A stretch of DNA of 53,285 bases from JAYOEY01 sp038120295 (GTDB taxonomy: Bacteria; Pseudomonadota; Alphaproteobacteria; MPNO01; UBA2964), in NCBI GenBank assembly GCA_038120295.1, contig JAYOLL010000025.1, forward strand, positions 1 through 53,285, written 5' to 3'. Shown here in pieces: positions 7,369 to 15,636 of this stretch. A model generated the notes under the pieces. It saw only the letters and a program-made list of their open reading frames with translations. It was not told where the DNA came from and did no database searches. Made by a program: the position numbers and the translations under genes. Numbering within the stretch: position 1 is the stretch's first letter; the number at the start of each line of letters is the position of its first letter.

Positions 7369-8400
7369 GTGACCGGTAACGGCGAAGACGGGCGTATACC
7401 CGTCACCGTCGTCACCGGGTTCCTCGGCGCGGGCAAGACCACGCTGGTCAACCGGCTGCTGGGGCAGCTCTCGGCCTCGAATAATAATCGGCGTTTCGCC
7501 GTCATCGTCAACGAGTTCGGCGATATCGGAATCGACGGCGATCTGATCGCCACCGGCGAGGAAGAGCTGATCGAGCTGTCGTCCGGCTGCATCTGCTGCG
7601 TGGTGCGGGGCGATCTGATCCGCACCATGCGGAACCTGCTGTCGGAGAAACCGGATATCGACGGCATCGTCATCGAGACCACCGGTCTCGCCAATCCCAG
7701 CCCTGTCATCCAGACTCTGGTAATCGACCAGGTGATCGGCGCGCAGTGCCGGCTGGATTCGGTCGTCTGCGTGGTAGACGCGGCGCACATTCTGGACCGG
7801 CTGTCGGACGAGGGCGATGCGGCGGACGCCGCCGACCAGGTCGCGTTCTCCGACCATATCCTGCTCAACAAGGCGGACGATGCCGCCGCGCCTCTGGAAG
7901 ACATAGAGGCCCGGCTGCGTGCTCTGAACCCGTTCGCGGTAATCACCCGCGCCAACCGGGCCAATGTGCCGGCCGAAGCGATCCTGAACCGGAACGGGTT
8001 CGAACTCGACCGCGTCGAGGCGCAGCTACCCGAGCTAGAGGACGGTCACGATCATGGGCACGACCACGAGCATCACGACCACATCGACGCATCCGGCGTC
8101 GAGAGCCTGTCGTTGAGCGCCGACGAACCGCTCGACGGCGCTCGGCTGGAAGAATGGATGCAGGACGTACTGGCGCGGTGGGGCGCCAGCCTGCTGCGCA
8201 CCAAGGGCATCCTGTCGGTCGAGGGCGAGGACCGGAAGCTGGTGCTGCAGGCCGTAAACATGATGCTGGAGGGCGATTATGTCGGCGACTGGGGCGAGGA
8301 GCCGCGCCGCTCGCGCCTGGTCTTCATCGGCCGGCGGCTGGAACGCAAGGCGCTGGCGGAAGGCTTCGCGAAATGCCGCGCCGCCGCGTTTGCAGGCTGA
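7369..8400 (+). CDS. CobW/COG0523-family metal chaperone GTPase
   Basis: G3E-type GTPase of 343 residues from the COG0523 group, which deliver zinc, cobalt, iron or manganese to client proteins. Walker A is GFLGAGKT (residues 17-24). The group's metal site GCICC is at residues 73-77. The G4 motif appears as NKAD near residue 165. A histidine-rich stretch (about residues 225-238, alternating His and Asp/Gly/Glu) precedes the C-terminal CobW_C domain and is a likely metal reservoir. Start GTG 7369. Its position 15 bp after a zinc alcohol dehydrogenase suggests that enzyme as the client. Nitrile hydratase activators are related, but no nitrile hydratase is present. No Zur-type site was seen. Confidence 0.9.
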   Translation: MTGNGEDGRIPVTVVTGFLGAGKTTLVNRLLGQLSASNNNRRFAVIVNEFGDIGIDGDLIATGEEELIELSSGCICCVVRGDLIRTMRNLLSEKPDIDGIVIETTGLANPSPVIQTLVIDQVIGAQCRLDSVVCVVDAAHILDRLSDEGDAADAADQVAFSDHILLNKADDAAAPLEDIEARLRALNPFAVITRANRANVPAEAILNRNGFELDRVEAQLPELEDGHDHGHDHEHHDHIDASGVESLSLSADEPLDGARLEEWMQDVLARWGASLLRTKGILSVEGEDRKLVLQAVNMMLEGDYVGDWGEEPRRSRLVFIGRRLERKALAEGFAKCRAAAFAG

Positions 8401-8448
8401 CCGCCGCGCTGTACGATCACTCAATAATTCATTTCAGGGAGAAGCAGC

Positions 8449-8997
8449 ATGACCAGAATTCCGCCGCTTGCGCGTGAGGAGATGGACGAGGAAAACGGTG
8501 CGATCTTTGACCGCATCGTCGGCGACGGCGGGCGCGTCGGGTTCGGCCCGGCCATCGGCTACGCCTATTCCGGCCCGGTCTGGGATTTCCATAACAAATC
8601 GAGCAGTTTCCTGCTCGACTGCACGCTGACCAACGCGCAGGTGCGGATTATCTCGCTCCTGACCGTGCGCCACTGGAAAGCGGCCTACCCGTGGAGCGCC
8701 CAGTCGAAGACGGCGATGAATGCCGGCCTGTCCAGGGAAGTTGTCGAGGCCATCAACGAGGGCACGGAGCCCGATTTCGGCAATGACGACGATCTTGCCG
8801 TCTACCGCGCCGCGCGGGAGCTGCTGGAAACCGGAAACCTGTCGGACGAAGGATTCGCGGCCGCAGAGGCTGCGCTCGGTTACAAGCGCATGTCCGAACT
8901 GGTCCACACGATCGGCCATTTCTGCACCACCGGGCTTATGGCCAACATGTGCGGCTGCACCCCGCCGGACGACGCGGTGTCGAAGCTGAAGGGGTAG
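8449..8997 (+). CDS. Carboxymuconolactone decarboxylase-family protein
   Basis: A 182-residue all-helical protein of the CMD/AhpD-like fold. The central part (residues about 50-105) has the family pattern of a helix with conserved polar residues, then WKAAYPW and an SREVVEAI helix. The Cys-x2-Cys pair of true AhpD peroxidases is absent, so peroxidase activity by that route is unlikely; members without it act as lactone decarboxylases or have unknown roles. ATG 8449 has AGGGAG upstream. It lies 48 bp after the CobW gene and 10 bp before the LLM flavoenzyme, which suggests one operon. It is related in family to the CMD gene at 43027. Confidence 0.8.
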   Translation: MTRIPPLAREEMDEENGAIFDRIVGDGGRVGFGPAIGYAYSGPVWDFHNKSSSFLLDCTLTNAQVRIISLLTVRHWKAAYPWSAQSKTAMNAGLSREVVEAINEGTEPDFGNDDDLAVYRAARELLETGNLSDEGFAAAEAALGYKRMSELVHTIGHFCTTGLMANMCGCTPPDDAVSKLKG

Positions 8998-9007
8998 GAG
9001 GGCGCAG

Positions 9008-9946
9008 ATGCCCCAGATCGGCTACATCCTGCCTACCCGCGAATTCATCATGCGGGGGCGGCATGAGGCGACGCCGATTCTCGATCTGGCGGAACGGGCT
9101 GCATCGCTCGGGTTCGACTCGTTGTGGGTCGGGGATTCGGTGACGGCCCGTCAGCGGCAGGATGCGCTGACCATGCTGGCGGCTGTCGCCGTTCGCGAGC
9201 CGGGCGTGACCATCGGCACTTCGGTCCTGCTGACCGCGCTCCGCAACCCAGTCGCGCTGGCGCAGCAGATCGCGACGCTGGATCGGATCAGCGAGGGGCG
9301 GCTGATCCTCGGCTTCGGTATCGGCCCGGACACAAAGGCTGTGCGGACGGAATACAAGGCGCTCGGCGTGCCGTTCGAACAACGCGCCGGGCGTACGCTC
9401 GAAGGGCTGCGCCTGATGCGCGCACTATGGACCGGCGAGAAGACAGACTGGGACGGGCGCTGGCAGGTCGACGGCGTCGAGCTCGCGCCGTTGCCGCACC
9501 GGACAGGCGGCCCGCCGATCGTCATCGGCGGCGGCTCGCCGAAGGTGCGGGAACGGGCCGGGACATTGTTCGATGGCTGGATGCCGGTCTCCGCGAGCGC
9601 GCAGCAATGGGGCGAAGGGTGGCGCGAGGTCGAGGATCACGCCCGCGAAGCCGGCCGCGACCTGAACGATCTGATCGCCGCCGTGGTGCTGAACCTCTCC
9701 ATCGACGAGGACGAGGCGGCGGCGGATGCGGAGCTTGACCGCTATATCGCCGAATATTACGGCGTAAAGGATCCTGGGCCCTTACGCGCCTCGCACGGCA
9801 GCTACGCGGGCACCGCTGCCGGCGCTGCCGAGTGGCTCAACGAGTTCGCCGAGCAGGGCGCCCGCCACTTCGCACTCCGTTTTGCCGGCGACAACGAGAG
9901 GCACCTGGAGGTGGTGGCGCGGGTACGGGAGCAGCTGGGGTGGTGA
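9008..9946 (+). CDS. LLM-class flavin-dependent oxidoreductase
   Basis: A 312-residue luciferase-like TIM-barrel oxidoreductase using FMN or F420. It has the LLM-typical opening strand, SLGFDSLWVGDSV, the TSVLLTALRNPVALAQQIATLD segment, the GFGIGPD loop and the PIVIGGGSPK motif. Such enzymes hydroxylate, desulfonate or reduce many small molecules; the substrate cannot be read from sequence. ATG 9008 has GGAGGG about 6 nt upstream. It lies 10 bp after the CMD-family gene and is probably the last gene of the dehydrogenase-CobW-CMD-LLM run. Confidence 0.9.
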   Translation: MPQIGYILPTREFIMRGRHEATPILDLAERAASLGFDSLWVGDSVTARQRQDALTMLAAVAVREPGVTIGTSVLLTALRNPVALAQQIATLDRISEGRLILGFGIGPDTKAVRTEYKALGVPFEQRAGRTLEGLRLMRALWTGEKTDWDGRWQVDGVELAPLPHRTGGPPIVIGGGSPKVRERAGTLFDGWMPVSASAQQWGEGWREVEDHAREAGRDLNDLIAAVVLNLSIDEDEAAADAELDRYIAEYYGVKDPGPLRASHGSYAGTAAGAAEWLNEFAEQGARHFALRFAGDNERHLEVVARVREQLGW

Positions 9947-9982
9947 GGGACGTGCGCTGGCGCCGCCTAACAAGATTTTCCC

Positions 9983-10879
9983 CTAAAACTCCATCAGATC
10001 CTCGGCGACGACGACCTCGCCTGAGAAATATTTCCTGACTTCCTCGGCCCAGTCCTCGTAATTGTCGGCTTCGACGCGCTGTGTCAGGTGCGAAAGTACA
10101 ACCTTCTTCACGCCGGCCTTTGTCGCCAGGTTGCCGACCCCGTCGAGGCTCATATGGCCCATCGTGGCCTGACGCATGATGCCGTCGCGTTCGGCCTCGG
10201 TCATCGTATCCCACCTGCCGTCCTGGATCATGAAGTTGCGGCGCTCATCGCAGGAAGACGTCTCGGTCACCAGAACGTCGGCGCCCTTGACCAGCTCGGC
10301 GACGGCATCGCTGAACCCGGTGTCTCCGGTGAAGGCGATCACCCGGTCGGGTGTTTCGAACCGGTAGGAGTAGGATTTGTAGAGCCCGGCGGCGTCGCCC
10401 GTATGGAAGCTGTAATGGGTGTTTTCGACTGTCGTGACGCGGATATTTTCATCCCTGTAGATTTCGCCGACGCCGACATCGTGACCGAAAAACATCTTAT
10501 CCAGCGGGATCGAGCGCCCGCCGTCCGCGATGCGGATATCGGCGCTGATGCTGCAATACTGCACGGTGGCGTCGACCAGCTCCTTCGTCCGCGGCGGGCC
10601 GTAGACATTGATCGGCTCGGTGCGCTTGCCGTCCCACGCCAGCGACATCAGCGTGCTCAGCCCGGCGGTATGGTCGTCGTGATGATGGGTCAGGAAGATG
10701 GTCCCGACCCTGCGCACGTCGGCGCCTGCCCGCGCCATGCGCCGCGAAACCCCGTCGCCTGCGTCCAGCACGTAGTAGGTCCCGTTGACAGTGATCAGAT
10801 GCGAGGTCTGCGCCCGGTGCGGCGTCAGTGACGGCCCGCCGGCGGTGCCGAGGATGATCAGCGAGGATGGTGTTTTCAT
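9983..10879 (-). CDS. MBL-fold metallo-hydrolase
   Basis: Metallo-beta-lactamase-fold hydrolase of 298 residues. The zinc-binding HxHxDH motif is THHHDDH at residues 64-70. Further ligands are probably the His of VENTHYS, the Asp of FTGDTG and a late His (VVLSHL). The overall layout (LGTAGG start, VLDAGDG, FTGDTG) is that of RNase Z-like and arylsulfatase/phosphodiesterase-like members. There is no signal peptide, so it is cytoplasmic. It converges with the LLM gene and is divergent from the amidohydrolase at 11054. Substrate unknown; a lactone or ester is possible in this catabolic setting. Confidence 0.85.
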   Translation of the reverse strand: MKTPSSLIILGTAGGPSLTPHRAQTSHLITVNGTYYVLDAGDGVSRRMARAGADVRRVGTIFLTHHHDDHTAGLSTLMSLAWDGKRTEPINVYGPPRTKELVDATVQYCSISADIRIADGGRSIPLDKMFFGHDVGVGEIYRDENIRVTTVENTHYSFHTGDAAGLYKSYSYRFETPDRVIAFTGDTGFSDAVAELVKGADVLVTETSSCDERRNFMIQDGRWDTMTEAERDGIMRQATMGHMSLDGVGNLATKAGVKKVVLSHLTQRVEADNYEDWAEEVRKYFSGEVVVAEDLMEF

Positions 10880-11053
10880 GCAGCCTTCTCCCGTTCACGC
10901 AGCGCTGGGACTCCTGCAGCGCCCGAAAAGTCTAGAGCATGATCCGCTCTCGGGGAAACGCGCTGCCGGTCCGATCCGGCCGGCTTTCCGTCTTGTGCCT
11001 TTCCGCCCTACCATCCCGACTAGGGCGATACGAACCGAGCAAGGAGGAGACCG

Positions 11054-12019
11054 ATGACCGAGTCCGCTAACGATGCGCCGCTGGGCGTGATCGATTTTCA
11101 CAGCCATTTCACCGGGCCGTCCTTTAACAGAACGATACTGGACCGCCTGAAAGACCCGAAGGCGCGCGCCGAGTGGGGCCGGATCGACGCGCTGCTCGAC
11201 AGCCCGGCGGCGCTTGTCGACTCGCTGGAGGAAACCGGCGTATCGGCGCGGGTGATCAATATCCCGACCGCCTTTCTCGAAGACGCCGACGGCAACGTGC
11301 CGCCGGATACGCACCGGAAAATCAACGACGAAGTCGCCAACATGGTGGCGAAGAACCCCGGCAGGCTGCACGGGCTCGCCACGATCGATGTCTTCTCCGG
11401 CGATGACGGCGCGCGCGAGGTTCACCGTGCCCACAAGGAACTCGGCATAAACGGCATCTTCGTCGAGAGCGCGTCGGGCGACCTGCTGCTCGACGCGAAG
11501 GAGGCGCGCCCGACGCTCGCGGCGGCGGAGGAACTCGGCATCCCTGTTTTCGTGCATCCGCAGACCGACCCGCAGCTGCATGCGCGTTTCGCCCCGCGCG
11601 GCCGGCTCGGCCATCGTCTGGCGCGCGGCACCGTCAATTCGGCGACGCTGCTCGCCATGCTCGACCAGGGGGTGTTCGACGAGTTGCCGAAGCTCCAGGT
11701 GGTGGTCACCACGCTCGCCATCGGCGGCGTGCTGATGGCCGGCGGATTCGCCGACGGGCACGGCATCCGCGCCGACACGCCCGAACTGATGCGCCGCCAT
11801 GTCTATATCGACACGATGGGCATCCACCCCGCGCTCGTCGGCGCGGTCGTCGACCTGCTCGGCGCCGATCACGTGCTGGCCGGCACCGACTGGCCCGTCG
11901 CGGTGGAAAAGGATGTGCCCGCACGGCTGAAAACCGCGCTGGATGCCGCCGGCCTCAATGCCGCAGAGCAGGAAATGGTGGCCAGCGGCAATACGCTCAG
12001 GCTGCTCCGGGCGGGGTGA
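11054..12019 (+). CDS. Amidohydrolase-family protein (ACMSD-like)
   Basis: A 321-residue metal-dependent TIM-barrel protein of the amidohydrolase_2 group, which includes 2-amino-3-carboxymuconate semialdehyde decarboxylase and related aromatic carboxylate decarboxylases or lactonases. The metal ligands are seen as H16-x-H18 (DFHSHF), the FVHPQTD His in the middle and D279 in GTDWP. ATG 11054 follows AAGGAGGAGA, a strong Shine-Dalgarno. The 3' end overlaps the convergent small gene by 23 bp. A decarboxylase or hydrolase step on a ring-cleavage product is plausible. Confidence 0.85.
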   Translation: MTESANDAPLGVIDFHSHFTGPSFNRTILDRLKDPKARAEWGRIDALLDSPAALVDSLEETGVSARVINIPTAFLEDADGNVPPDTHRKINDEVANMVAKNPGRLHGLATIDVFSGDDGAREVHRAHKELGINGIFVESASGDLLLDAKEARPTLAAAEELGIPVFVHPQTDPQLHARFAPRGRLGHRLARGTVNSATLLAMLDQGVFDELPKLQVVVTTLAIGGVLMAGGFADGHGIRADTPELMRRHVYIDTMGIHPALVGAVVDLLGADHVLAGTDWPVAVEKDVPARLKTALDAAGLNAAEQEMVASGNTLRLLRAG

Positions 12020-12341
12020 GGACCTGGTCCGGGCCCAACTCGTCAGCCTTGGGAACCGGAGGCAGGTCGACCGCCGCACCGTCCGCATCGACGAGGTCGG
12101 CATTTCCGTATTCAAGGCACCACAGGACATACTGGCGCGCCAGCTCGAGCGCCTGAGCGTGATCCACGCCGTAAATGAGAAACGGCTTCGTGCGCATATA
12201 AGGGCAGGACAGCAGACACACCGAATCGTCCTTACCGCTGTCTTTCGGCGCAAAGATATCGACGGAAATCGGTTCGATATCGCCGTTCTCCTCGCGCACG
12301 AAGCCATTAAAGCGATAGACGGGTTTTTCTAGTTGTTCCAT
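11997..12341 (-). CDS. Hypothetical protein of 114 residues
   Basis: A small soluble protein I do not recognise by name. It begins with a strand pair (YRFNGFV, then a PISVDIFAPKD segment), then a Cys-Pro-Tyr turn and a helix ALELARQYVLWCL, as in small domains annotated only as DUFs. The ATG at 12341 is preferred; the open frame reaches 12440, but the extra part is low in coding character. It lies downstream of the Fic gene on the same strand (115 bp), so the two may be co-transcribed. Its 3' end overlaps the amidohydrolase by 23 bp. Confidence 0.6.
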   Translation of the reverse strand: MEQLEKPVYRFNGFVREENGDIEPISVDIFAPKDSGKDDSVCLLSCPYMRTKPFLIYGVDHAQALELARQYVLWCLEYGNADLVDADGAAVDLPPVPKADELGPDQVLTPPGAA

Positions 12342-12456
12342 GTGTCCAAGGGCGGTAGCTCGACTGCCGGACGACCGGATCGGCGAGCAGCGTTGTATGC
12401 TGATGCTCGTGCTATGAGCAGCCCCAAAAATCGACACCATGGTTTGCAGTCCGGCA

Positions 12457-13512
12457 TCACGCTGTCCCTGAATACCAAGTACCCTTGCCTTTTCCGTGCC
12501 GAGTCAGACGATTGGCGGATACCAGAGACTGTATATGCTTTTTGACGGTGTTGCGGTTTGCGTTCGTTAGCATGACCGCCTGGGAAATTGTGACGCGGCC
12601 ATGTTCCCGGGCAAGCTCCAGAATCTCGAGCGAGAGCGCCGGCAGGCTGTCTGCCATGATGCGTTCGCGCTCGATTTTTTTTTGCAGTCGATCCTTGTGC
12701 TGCTTCAGGGCGCGCAGGAAATACACCACCCAGGGCGACCAGTCCGGAGCGTCGTTCCGGATCGTGCCTTGGGTACGGCGCAGCGCAAGATAATAGTTTT
12801 CTTTCGTTTGCTCTATAACGCTTTCCAGCGATGCGTATGGCACGTAGGCGTAGCCGCTGCGCAGTAATAACAGCGTGGTCATAATTCTGGAGAGCATGCC
12901 GTTGCCGTCCTGAAACGGATGAATGGCCAGAAACGTCACGATAAAGATCGAGATTATCAGGAGCGGATGAAGTCGATTGCCGTCGAGCGCGGCATTCGTC
13001 CATTCGACAAGGTCGGCCATCTGTCTTGGCGTTTCGAACGGCGAGGCGGTCTCGAAGACGATGCCGATTTCGTTGCCCTCCGCATCGAAAGCGCTGACAT
13101 TGTTCGGGCTGGATTTATATTCACCGCGATGACGCTCGTCCTTCGTACTGTGCGCGAGAAGGTCGCGGTGAAGCTGTCTGATGTGGTTTTCGGTGATCCC
13201 AATTTCCGGGAAGTGGATGAAAATCGTTTCCATCGCCTCCGCGTAACCGGCGACTTCCTGTTCGTCCCTCGTCTCGAATTTTCTGATTTCTATGCTGGAG
13301 AGCAGGCGCTCGACATCCCGGTCCGAGAGCTTGCTGCCTTCGATACGGGTGGAGGAACCCACACTTTCGATCGTCGCCACGCGGCGCAATGCCGACAGGC
13401 GTTCCGGCGCAAGCGTTCCGATCGCCTTCCATGCGCCCTTGAACTCGTCCAGCTCCGCAATCAGCGAGAGTATTTCCGGCGTGATCGTGAGAGAGTCTGT
13501 ATTTATGATCAT
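12457..13512 (-). CDS. Fic-family AMPylator-like protein with an altered Fic motif and C-terminal winged helix
   Basis: Fic/DOC protein of 351 residues. The N-terminal helix contains SSTRIEG, the inhibitory [S/T]xxxE[G/N] motif of class II Fic proteins. The Fic core is HPFQDGNGMLSR, which keeps the catalytic His, the Asp that binds magnesium and the last Arg, but has Met in place of the first Arg of the usual GNGRxxR. The C-terminal 60 or so residues form a winged-helix DNA-binding domain (ALSLEILELAREHGRVTISQ onward). Such proteins AMPylate targets and can regulate their own promoter. ATG 13512 gives the family N-terminus; an alternative ATG lies at 13548. The promoter region is AT-rich and carries direct repeats. 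Catalytic strength is uncertain because of the Met. Confidence 0.85.
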   Translation of the reverse strand: MIINTDSLTITPEILSLIAELDEFKGAWKAIGTLAPERLSALRRVATIESVGSSTRIEGSKLSDRDVERLLSSIEIRKFETRDEQEVAGYAEAMETIFIHFPEIGITENHIRQLHRDLLAHSTKDERHRGEYKSSPNNVSAFDAEGNEIGIVFETASPFETPRQMADLVEWTNAALDGNRLHPLLIISIFIVTFLAIHPFQDGNGMLSRIMTTLLLLRSGYAYVPYASLESVIEQTKENYYLALRRTQGTIRNDAPDWSPWVVYFLRALKQHKDRLQKKIERERIMADSLPALSLEILELAREHGRVTISQAVMLTNANRNTVKKHIQSLVSANRLTRHGKGKGTWYSGTA

Positions 13513-13524
13513 ACCCGAAAAATT

Positions 13525-13584
13525 ATCCGAATATATCCATAAATACAAGTATATGAGTTTTTACATCCGAAAACGTATCCATAA
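13525..13584 (-). promoter_or_regulatory. Direct repeats upstream of fic, candidate operator
   Basis: On the minus strand two similar blocks are present: TTATGGATACGTTTTCGGAT (13584-13565) and TTATGGATATATTCGGAT (13542-13525), sharing TTATGGATA and TTCGGAT with a slightly different spacer. They lie in an AT-rich stretch (about 13500-13610) unlike the surrounding DNA and sit just upstream of and across the possible fic starts (13548, 13512). They are candidate sites for the Fic protein's own winged helix or another regulator. Confidence 0.45.
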
Positions 13585-13632
13585 TTATACATATTGATCG
13601 AAAATAGGATGTCGAGATCATAGTCTCTAAGG

Positions 13633-13700
13633 GGTGTGCGCCTCGGATCGAACCAACGACCTCCGCTGCGTGAACTGAAAGTTCGCCATCTACGCGACGC
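13633..13700 (-). pseudogene. Decayed tRNA-like sequence
   Basis: Read on the minus strand, this stretch between the GMC gene and the fic promoter resembles the 3' part of a tRNA. It has GGTCGTTGGTTCGATC, like a T-arm, but the T-loop is one base short and the flanking arm pairs poorly. An anticodon-arm-like hairpin precedes it (loop CTTTCAG, which would read TTC), with one mismatch in its stem. No matching 5' acceptor strand was found. It is probably a remnant, perhaps a scar of an insertion at a tRNA gene. No integrase is present. Confidence 0.3.
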
Positions 13701-13710
13701 GCCTCGCGCC

Positions 13711-15429
13711 CTACCCCTGTTCCGCCAGAATCGTCGCGGCGACCTTTTCGCCGACCATGATGGTCGGGAAGTTGGTGTTGGCGCAGGGGATGGCCGGCAT
13801 GATCGACGCGTCGCACACGCGGACGCCGGAAACGCCGTAGACCCGGGCCGACGGGTCGGTCACCGCGCCGGGGTCGTCCGCCGCTCCCATACGGCACGAG
13901 CAGGACGGGTGGTGGTGTCCGACGACAGCGGAGCGGATCCAGTCGATCATCGTCGACTCGTCGTTCAGCACGTCCTCGACGGTCGGCCCGTCGGCGATCA
14001 TGTTTTCGATGATCCAGCGGCGCGCGAAGGACGACATGTCCATCATTGCGCCGCCGACCCTTGTCTGGAATTTGTTCGACTGGCTGTAAACGGCATACTT
14101 CCGCGCCCGGTCGCTGTAGCTCAGCGGGAACACGTCGAGCACGGTGTCCCGGAAGGATCGATGCGACGCCAGTTTCGCCATCAGCCGCGTGCCTTTCATC
14201 AGGCGCTGCATGTCGCGCGGATCGGAGCACATGTTGAAATCGACGTCCGGCTCGGCCATCGGGTCGTCCGGGTTCAGCTGCACTTCGCCGGTCGAGAAGG
14301 ACTTGTTGACCCACATCATGATCAGCCCGAGCCGGTCCCCCACCGCATGCCACGACGACTTGTTCATCGGGATCATGTACATGTCGCCGGTCGGACAGCC
14401 CTCGACCTCCGACGACCAGCGAAGACCCGCATACATCGGCAGGCGCAGGCCGGGCAGCAGCCGGGATTCGCGCTTCATGTAGCAGCCGAAATTGACGCCG
14501 GGATGCTCCATCAGGTTCCGGCCGACGCCGGCGCGGTCCGCGACCACCTCGATGCCGCGTTCCGCCAGCTCGGCCGCCGGCCCGATGCCGGATCGCAGCA
14601 GGATGGCCGGCGAATGGAATGCGCCGCCGCTGACGACGACTTCCCTGGCCCGGATATCGATCGTCTCGCCCCGGCGGCGGATGCGCACGCCGGTGCAGCG
14701 CGTGCCGTCGAACAGCAGCTTTTCGGCGACCGATTCCCCCAGGACCCGGAAATTCGACCGCGCGCGGACCTCCGCCGTCAGATAGGCGGTTGCGGTAGAG
14801 GTGCGCCTGCCCTCCCTGTTGGCCGTCGCGATCGGGAAGAACCCGTCCTCGAAGACGGCGTTGTTGTCGCCCAGATCGCGCCAGCCTTCGTCGGCGGCCG
14901 CGGCGATGAAGCCTTTGGTGAATTTCGGCCAGCGGTCTTCCGCCACACGGTGGATGGCCATCGGCCCGTCCTTTCCGTGCATCGGGCCGTCCTTGTCGAC
15001 ATCGGTTTCCATCTTGCAGAAGAACGGCAGAACGTCATCCCAGCCCCAGCCCGCGGCGCCGCGCTCGACCCAGCCATCGTAGTCGCTCGGCAGGCCGCGA
15101 ATAGAAATCATGCCGTTGACCGACGAGCCGCCGCCGATCACGCGCCCCTGCGCCATGCGGACCCGCTTGCGGCGATCCGGGGCGTTGCCCGGCTTCGGGC
15201 CGAAGATCACCTTCTGGCCGGTCCAGGTGAAGCGCGGGTTGCTGTGCGCCGATCCGGAGAACAGTTCGCGGAGCTCCGTGGGTTCCGCGCCGGGGGCGAA
15301 ATCCTCTCCCGCCTCGATCAGAAGGACCTGATTGGAAGACCGTTCGCTGAGCCGCGCCGCCGCCACGCAGCCCGCTGCGCCCCCGCCGACCACAACGAAA
15401 TCGAACTGCCGGTCAAAACCGTCCGCCAT
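13711..15429 (-). CDS. GMC-family FAD oxidoreductase (choline dehydrogenase-like)
   Basis: A 572-residue glucose-methanol-choline oxidoreductase that oxidises an alcohol with FAD. The N-terminal dinucleotide motif is VVVGGGAAGCVAA (residues 12-24). The second GMC signature region and the catalytic region with HHHPSCSCRMG (from about residue 505) are present, the latter preceding the conserved VYGVSGVRVCDASIMP and final NTNFPTIMVGEK segments. The length is normal. ATG 15429. It stands alone: upstream lies tRNA-Val on the same strand and downstream the tRNA-like remnant. Substrate unknown; many such proteins in these bacteria act on small or polymeric alcohols. Confidence 0.92.
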   Translation of the reverse strand: MADGFDRQFDFVVVGGGAAGCVAAARLSERSSNQVLLIEAGEDFAPGAEPTELRELFSGSAHSNPRFTWTGQKVIFGPKPGNAPDRRKRVRMAQGRVIGGGSSVNGMISIRGLPSDYDGWVERGAAGWGWDDVLPFFCKMETDVDKDGPMHGKDGPMAIHRVAEDRWPKFTKGFIAAAADEGWRDLGDNNAVFEDGFFPIATANREGRRTSTATAYLTAEVRARSNFRVLGESVAEKLLFDGTRCTGVRIRRRGETIDIRAREVVVSGGAFHSPAILLRSGIGPAAELAERGIEVVADRAGVGRNLMEHPGVNFGCYMKRESRLLPGLRLPMYAGLRWSSEVEGCPTGDMYMIPMNKSSWHAVGDRLGLIMMWVNKSFSTGEVQLNPDDPMAEPDVDFNMCSDPRDMQRLMKGTRLMAKLASHRSFRDTVLDVFPLSYSDRARKYAVYSQSNKFQTRVGGAMMDMSSFARRWIIENMIADGPTVEDVLNDESTMIDWIRSAVVGHHHPSCSCRMGAADDPGAVTDPSARVYGVSGVRVCDASIMPAIPCANTNFPTIMVGEKVAATILAEQG

Positions 15430-15593
15430 CGTCTCTTTCCCCCTGTGCCTGAATCCTGTCGTCCGAATGGTTCGTTGGGATTATCGAACCAAAGCGCCTC
15501 CCGTGTCACGTCGGGCGCGTTGACGACACTGCTGCCTCTGAGATTTCCAGTTGGCCTGCCACCCGAAGCCCGCAGGGCTCTTCCCTCCGGGGG

Positions 15594-15636
15594 ATTTTCC
15601 TGGCTTACGCGGCCTTCGGCCACGGTCCAGGAAAAT
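15594..15636 (-). terminator. Inverted repeat directly downstream of tRNA-Val
   Basis: ATTTTCCTGG at 15594-15603 is the exact reverse complement of CCAGGAAAAT at 15627-15636, and a smaller GGCC-TTC-GGCC hairpin sits inside. On the minus strand this stem begins at the tRNA's 3' end. It is likely a processing or termination structure, although the T-tract lies in the ascending arm, not after the stem, so it is not a classical rho-independent terminator. Confidence 0.45.

Noticed and set aside
5929..7857. Long minus-strand open frame of 642 codons
   Set aside because: It lies antisense to the zinc dehydrogenase and CobW genes, both of which carry clear motifs. The frame stays open because of high G+C at third positions.
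8449..8997. AhpD-type peroxidase
   Set aside because: The fold fits, but the Cys-x2-Cys catalytic pair is missing.
10895..12307. Long minus-strand open frame of 470 codons
   Set aside because: It is antisense to the amidohydrolase at 11054, which has intact metal-ligand motifs.
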